Source: Paenibacillus sp.
GTDB taxonomy: Bacteria; Bacillota; Bacilli; Paenibacillales; Paenibacillaceae
Direction: 5' to 3'
NCBI GenBank assembly: GCA_029256665.1
Contig: JAQSXN010000064.1
Coordinates: 1 to 11,095 of the forward strand
DNA length: 11,095 nucleotides
In this document: positions 7,062-11,095 of the stretch, one piece after another
Layout: each line of letters begins with the position of its first letter
How positions within the stretch are numbered: position 1 is the stretch's first letter
Program-made: the position numbers and the translations under genes
The notes under the pieces: generated by a model
Seen by the model: the letters and a program-made list of their open reading frames with translations, nothing else
Database searches by the model: none
Told to the model about the DNA's origin: nothing

Positions 7062-10000
7062 GTGGGCAAACGTTTCTTACGAATGTGCAGCGGAATGCTA
7101 GTTGCCGCGTTGTTGGCGGGGTTGCTGCCTCAGCTGGTCCGGGCAGGGGCGGAGGATGGCGAAGCCGCGCCGTTTGCAACGCTTGCGGCAAGCGGAGCCG
7201 TCACCCTGGAGTCGCAGGACGGCGGAACGGCGCTGGCCGTTCAGTACGTCAACGAGAACGTCGACGCGCCGCCGCAGAAGAGCAATTATATCTCCTTATT
7301 TACAAGTGGCGCGGGCGTCACGAATACCGATAACGGCAACGAAATATTCGTCAAGCAGGGCAATCTGGCTCTGGAGGTGGACGAGACCGGCCTGATCGCG
7401 AAGGTGCACGGACCGAGCCCGGAGCTTGGCGCGGGCGGCAAGCCGGCCAGCTGGGAAGCCAGCCATCGCGTCGCGATTCCGGATGGCGGCTACGTCGTGC
7501 TGGCCAGCGATGCCGACTGGTCGACGTCGGTATTCCGGAAGCCGATTTACGAGCATTTTAAGACTGGGGATGTTATGACGTTGAAGAGAGACGGGACCGT
7601 TGTCACGGCCAATGATTTCCTGAACGTGCTGCCCGGGCTGGCGTTGACCGCTCCTGCGGCGGATGCGGAGACCGTCACGGTTCCCGTATACGAGCTGAAG
7701 GGCACGATCCTGCATTATAAGGCGAACGAAGGCTTGAGGGTCACGGTGAACGGAACCGACGTCGCGCTTGGAAGCGCCGGATCTTTCGCCAGCACGCTTT
7801 CTCTGCTGGAAGGAGTCAACGAAGCTTCGGTGAAGCTCTGGAGAGATCAGACGGAGCTGGCTGCCAAGATGGTGTCCATTACGTACGACAGCGCCGGCCA
7901 AGCCGGGGATTATATCGAGGTGGAGGCAGCTCCCATTGACATAACGATCACGCTGGAAGGCCCACGCAAGCAATTGGCGGTGATGGACGTGCCTCCCGCG
8001 GAAGCGAACGTTACGGATTTTGTCGGTCTGTACACGCGCAATTACGGGGCGACGTTGACCGTTCCGATGACTAGCGTGGCGGTGCAGGTCGGGCCGGACG
8101 GCAAAGTGGCGCGCGTCGTCAATCCTTCCGTCGGCGGCAACCCGCCGGTCTGGACCGGGCCGACGGAACTGGACATTCCGGAAGGCGGGTACGTGTTGTA
8201 CGCGCAGGACTCCTCCTACGCGAACAATATGATCAAACGTTATTTGGCTACCTACTTCAAAGTCGGCGATGCCATCAAGCTTCGCAAAAACGGGCAAGTC
8301 GTCCCGCTCTCCGATCTGATGGGCGACAACGGCTTGCTGGTCAGGCTGAGCCTGGACAATTATTCGATGTATACGGTAACCGAACAAACGACGTCGATTA
8401 GCGGCAAGCTGAGCAATCTGGAAGATGGCGCCGACACGGTATTGAAGGTAAACGGCACGGAAGTTCCTTTTGCGGCGGATGGCGCTTTCTCGTACGAGCT
8501 TGCCTTGTCGGCCGGCGTCAATTACGCCAAGGTCGAGGTGATCAAAAACGGTGAGCTTCAACAGGAGAAGGATCTCGTTATTTTCGCGCGTCCCGGCTCC
8601 GCCTTGGAGAAGCAGGTCATCCTGTGGGTCGATCAGGCGGCCAACGCAAAGAAGTTCCAGACTAGCGACAACGTCTATCAGTTTTTGAAAAGAGCGAAGG
8701 ATAGCGGCACGACGGACATCGCCTTCGACGTGAAGGGCGTGGAAGGGTTCGCATCCTATAAAAAATCGACGTTGACCGGACGGCCGTACGTCAGCGACAT
8801 TACGGCTCCGGGTAAAGCGGGCGCCAGCCCCGACCTGGATTTGCTGCAGGAGTTCATCGACCACGGTCATGCGCTCGGGCTTAAGGTGCACGCGGCGATC
8901 AACGACTTCGCGGAAGGGTCCATCGCAAGCCGGGAGTTCGCGCTGCTGGACGATCATTTGGACTGGGAGGAGCGGGTGTACAAACATCAGGACGGAGGCG
9001 TCATCAAGCGTCTTCGCGACAGCTCGGCGCCGGGACTCGTGGCGTTCGTGAATCCGGCCAACGACGACGTGCGCGCGTTCCAACTGGCGACTTACCGGGA
9101 AGTGATCGAAAACTACGACGTGGACGGCGTCATTCACGACCGCGGCCGGTACGACAACGAAACGGCGGATTTCTCCGACGTGACCCGCGTCAAGTTCGAA
9201 GCGTATTTGGCGGAACGGGGCAAGACGCTGGCGGCATGGCCTCGGGATGTCTTCCGGTACGAGGGCGCGACGCGCGTCGACGGTCCGCTGATTAACGAAT
9301 GGTGGGCGTTCCGCTCCGGCGTCATCACGAGTTATTTTCAGGAAGTAAAGGACATGGTGGACGCGTTCGAGTCTCAGTCGGGAAGGACGATCGAAGTGTC
9401 CTCTTACGTCGGCTCCTGGTTCGAAACCTATTATTTGAACGGCGTCCATTGGGGCAGCCCGAACTTCCGCTACGACGAGAGACTCGGGCTGGGCAATCCC
9501 GCCGTGTACACGGACGATTATTACGAGACGGGCTACATCGAGCATCTCGATTTCCTCATGATCGGCGCCTATCAGGAGACGGGTCCGGAGGTGGAGAAAT
9601 ACATCACCTTGGGGAACATCGTGACGAACGGGGAAATTCCGCTGTACGCGGGAATCGCGATGAACAATATTCAGGAGCCGGAGCTGCAGCGCGAAATCTT
9701 CCAATCCGGGCTTCGGAATTCGAACGGGCTCATGCTGTTCGACGCGTCGCAGGTCAACTGGCCGGTCGTCGCCGCGTCGCTGCAGGACAAGATGTACGTC
9801 AAGGATTACCAGCTGGGCTTAAGCCTGCCGGGGCAGCCAAATCAATTTCTGGAGGCCGACTTTTACGATATTAACCTCGTCGAGGGAGACATCAATGTGT
9901 ATACCGAAGGCTTCGGGGCCACGACCGGCGGCGGACGATTCAACGTCGAGGTCGTTGTAGACGGGGACGGAGTCGTGACCAAGATGCCGAACCGCACGCA

Positions 10001-11095
10001 AGCGGTCAACTGGAGCTGGGGGACGACCGACGATACGAACAGCGCCATTCCGACGGGCGGATTCGTCATCTCGACGCTGGATCCTTCCGGGACGAGAACG
10101 AATCGTCAGCTTGTCGCGAACGCCTACGAAATTGGCGATATCGCGAAATCTTCGGTGCTGAGAGGTTTCCTGCAATACGAAGGCTCGCAGACGACAAACG
10201 GCACGATCGAGATTCGGGGTCAAGCGGAAGTGCTCGGCAGCGGCACGGCAGAGGCGTTCGTGGACGGCGTGAAGCTGCCTGCGCTGAGCGAGGAAGGCTA
10301 CTTTGCTGCCGTCGTTCCGCTCGAGCTTGGCGCGAATACGGTGAAGATCGAGATCTACGTGGACGGCTACAAAACAAACGAGAAGTCGGTCGTCATTACG
10401 CGCAATGCCGCCGGCGGCGGAACGCCTGGAGGCGGAGTAGCGCCGCAGTCGGAGCGGACGAAGCTGGAGCGGGCGACCGGGGCGGACGGAGAACGTATCG
10501 CCGTTGTTAGGGTGAATAAGGACGGCTTGCTAAAGGAGCTGGAGCAGCTAAAGGATAAGCCGGCTTCCGGTCAGGTGCTGAGCTACTCCGTTAGCGCGGA
10601 CGATTTGGAGGAAGCTGCGGTCGTTAGAGCCGTCTTGCCCGTAGATGGGCTCGCTCAAGCGCTCGGAGGCATCCCGGACGGATTGATCGAGCTGGCGAGT
10701 CCGTTCGGCACGCTCCGCCTGCCGGCGGACGGACTGGCGGAGGCGCTTGATAAAGCCGAAGCAGGCGGCGAATTTGTGATCGGGCTGCGCGCGGCGGCGC
10801 TGTTGTCCAAAGCGGAGAAGCAGCTTGCCGAGCGCGGCGGGCGCTTGATCGGCAACCAAGTGTTGGAGGTACGTCTGGAGCTCGTGTCTGCCGACGGCAA
10901 GACCGTCCGGCCGCTTCGCGGATTTGCCGGAGAGCTGGTGTTGGGCGGCAAGTCGGGTGGGAACGGCTTCGCGGGCATGACCGCGATCGCGCTGGACACG
11001 GAGTCTGGCGTGCCAACGTTTGTTCCGGCGAGGTTCGGCGCCGGCGGTGCCGGCGTCCAGGGCAAGCTGCGTATTGCCGGCAACGGGATATACGG
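7062..11095 (+). CDS. Secreted multimodular GHL10-type glycosyl-hydrolase-like protein, 3' end outside window
   Basis: At least 1344 residues are encoded with no stop or frame break up to the window end. Numbering is from GTG 7062. A signal peptide covers 1-28 or 1-30: KRFLR, a hydrophobic core, and cleavage near VRA-GA. Then come beta-module A (77-175), Ig-like A (207-277, VNG at 229), beta-module B (322-408) and Ig-like B (441-509, VNG at 463). The GHL10-like barrel is about 514-915. Beta-module C (944-1032), Ig-like C (1036-1114), a Gly/Pro linker (1116-1129) and a C-terminal region complete the visible part. Barrel motifs include LGLKVHAAINDF (606-616), AFVNP, VDGVIHDRGRYD (687-698), NEWWAFRSGVITSYF and LMLFDASQVNWP. 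D693/R694 match the conserved D-R of GHL10 proteins; catalysis is not proven by sequence. It probably acts on an extracellular polysaccharide whose products the adjacent importer takes up (inference). Cell-wall attachment through downstream S-layer homology domains is likely but not visible. Confidence 0.88.
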   Translation, partial: MGKRFLRMCSGMLVAALLAGLLPQLVRAGAEDGEAAPFATLAASGAVTLESQDGGTALAVQYVNENVDAPPQKSNYISLFTSGAGVTNTDNGNEIFVKQGNLALEVDETGLIAKVHGPSPELGAGGKPASWEASHRVAIPDGGYVVLASDADWSTSVFRKPIYEHFKTGDVMTLKRDGTVVTANDFLNVLPGLALTAPAADAETVTVPVYELKGTILHYKANEGLRVTVNGTDVALGSAGSFASTLSLLEGVNEASVKLWRDQTELAAKMVSITYDSAGQAGDYIEVEAAPIDITITLEGPRKQLAVMDVPPAEANVTDFVGLYTRNYGATLTVPMTSVAVQVGPDGKVARVVNPSVGGNPPVWTGPTELDIPEGGYVLYAQDSSYANNMIKRYLATYFKVGDAIKLRKNGQVVPLSDLMGDNGLLVRLSLDNYSMYTVTEQTTSISGKLSNLEDGADTVLKVNGTEVPFAADGAFSYELALSAGVNYAKVEVIKNGELQQEKDLVIFARPGSALEKQVILWVDQAANAKKFQTSDNVYQFLKRAKDSGTTDIAFDVKGVEGFASYKKSTLTGRPYVSDITAPGKAGASPDLDLLQEFIDHGHALGLKVHAAINDFAEGSIASREFALLDDHLDWEERVYKHQDGGVIKRLRDSSAPGLVAFVNPANDDVRAFQLATYREVIENYDVDGVIHDRGRYDNETADFSDVTRVKFEAYLAERGKTLAAWPRDVFRYEGATRVDGPLINEWWAFRSGVITSYFQEVKDMVDAFESQSGRTIEVSSYVGSWFETYYLNGVHWGSPNFRYDERLGLGNPAVYTDDYYETGYIEHLDFLMIGAYQETGPEVEKYITLGNIVTNGEIPLYAGIAMNNIQEPELQREIFQSGLRNSNGLMLFDASQVNWPVVAASLQDKMYVKDYQLGLSLPGQPNQFLEADFYDINLVEGDINVYTEGFGATTGGGRFNVEVVVDGDGVVTKMPNRTQAVNWSWGTTDDTNSAIPTGGFVISTLDPSGTRTNRQLVANAYEIGDIAKSSVLRGFLQYEGSQTTNGTIEIRGQAEVLGSGTAEAFVDGVKLPALSEEGYFAAVVPLELGANTVKIEIYVDGYKTNEKSVVITRNAAGGGTPGGGVAPQSERTKLERATGADGERIAVVRVNKDGLLKELEQLKDKPASGQVLSYSVSADDLEEAAVVRAVLPVDGLAQALGGIPDGLIELASPFGTLRLPADGLAEALDKAEAGGEFVIGLRAAALLSKAEKQLAERGGRLIGNQVLEVRLELVSADGKTVRPLRGFAGELVLGGKSGGNGFAGMTAIALDTESGVPTFVPARFGAGGAGVQGKLRIAGNGIY
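7290..7895 (+). repeat. Module pair A of the hydrolase: beta-module plus Ig-like domain
   Basis: First of three copies at protein level. The beta-module begins ISLFTSG, has IPDGGYVVLASD and ends near HFKTGDVMTL. The Ig-like part carries LRVTVNGTDV followed by LLEGVNEASVKLW and a final strand KMVSITYD, a pattern like the glucodextranase domain-B Ig fold. It is the most diverged of the three in its first part, with a longer insert between ISLFTSG and IPDGG. Confidence 0.7.
8016..8590 (+). repeat. Module pair B of the hydrolase: beta-module plus Ig-like domain
   Basis: Second copy at protein level, about 240 residues after the first. The beta-module reads VGLYTRNYGAT, then IPEGGYVLYAQD, then YFKVGDAIKLRKNG. 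The Ig-like part has LKVNGTEVPF, DGAFSYELALSAGVN and KDLVIFA. This copy directly precedes the catalytic-like barrel. Confidence 0.75.
9885..10406 (+). repeat. Module pair C of the hydrolase: beta-module plus Ig-like domain
   Basis: Third copy at protein level, placed after the barrel. The beta-module reads INVYTEGFGAT, then IPTGGFVISTLD, then AYEIGDIAKS. The Ig-like part shows AEAFVDGVKLPA, EEGYFAAVVPLELGANTVKIE and KSVVITRN. It lacks the VNG of the other two copies (VDG instead) but keeps the strand and turn pattern. Confidence 0.72.
10407..11095 (+). other. Gly/Pro linker and C-terminal region of the hydrolase
   Basis: A flexible linker (GGGTPGGG) separates the module pairs from a region of at least 215 residues. 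That region is rich in Ala, Leu and Glu, with alternating helix-like (LLKELEQLKDK, LLSKAEKQLAERGG) and strand-like (VLSYSVSADD, RLELVSADG) stretches. The pattern resembles the segment that often precedes S-layer homology domains in large Paenibacillus surface proteins. No SLH motif is in the window. Confidence 0.45.

Noticed and set aside
7296..9704. An 802-residue open frame on the minus strand opposite the hydrolase gene
   Set aside because: It is Arg/His/Val-rich, shows no recognisable domain or ribosome binding site, and lies wholly inside a plus-strand frame with clear domains. Long antisense frames arise from codon bias in GC-rich genes.
1..11095. CRISPR arrays, tRNA or rRNA genes, insertion sequences, phage genes
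   Set aside because: No regularly spaced DNA repeats, transposase or integrase motifs, or RNA-gene signatures were seen. The window is almost fully occupied by the genes described.

Overview
The window looks like an accessory carbohydrate-utilisation locus from a GC-rich spore-former of the Paenibacillus/Cohnella type. This is inferred from Shine-Dalgarno sequences of the AAGGGGAG/GGGAGG type, a YesM/YesN-style two-component pair next to LplB/YtcP-style permeases, a lipobox solute-binding protein, and a very large secreted modular glycosyl-hydrolase-like protein. All supported genes are on the + strand. Both ends of the window cut through genes.

Layout. (1) Positions 2-1642: 3' part of a membrane sensor histidine kinase, with an extracytoplasmic sensor, one membrane segment, HAMP, His_kinase and HATPase. 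(2) 1639-3246: its AraC-type response regulator, joined by an ATGA overlap. (3) 3281-3321: a strong intrinsic terminator that closes the regulatory unit. (4) 3322-3440: an intergenic promoter region with a weak promoter and two GTACC half-sites 21 bp apart. (5) 3441-4397 and 4413-5282: two ABC importer permeases. (6) 5283-5402: a 120-nt leader with a possible hairpin. (7) 5403-6920: the solute-binding lipoprotein. (8) 6921-7061: a gap with a 14-bp stem-loop and no clear promoter. (9) 7062 to the window end: a secreted protein of at least 1344 residues. It carries a GHL10-type (glycosyl-hydrolase-like family 10) domain flanked by three copies of a paired beta-module plus Ig-like module. A Gly/Pro linker follows, then a C-terminal region that the window truncates.

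How the genes probably work together (inference). The kinase senses an extracellular signal, possibly a glycan fragment or the loaded binding protein, and phosphorylates the AraC-type regulator. The regulator then activates the importer operon. The secreted GHL10 protein acts on a polysaccharide outside the cell, the lipoprotein captures the products, and the two permeases import them. No ABC ATPase gene is present, so a shared MsmX/UgpC-type ATPase encoded elsewhere is expected. The substrate cannot be read from the sequence. The most notable feature is the triplicated beta/Ig architecture around the catalytic-like domain.
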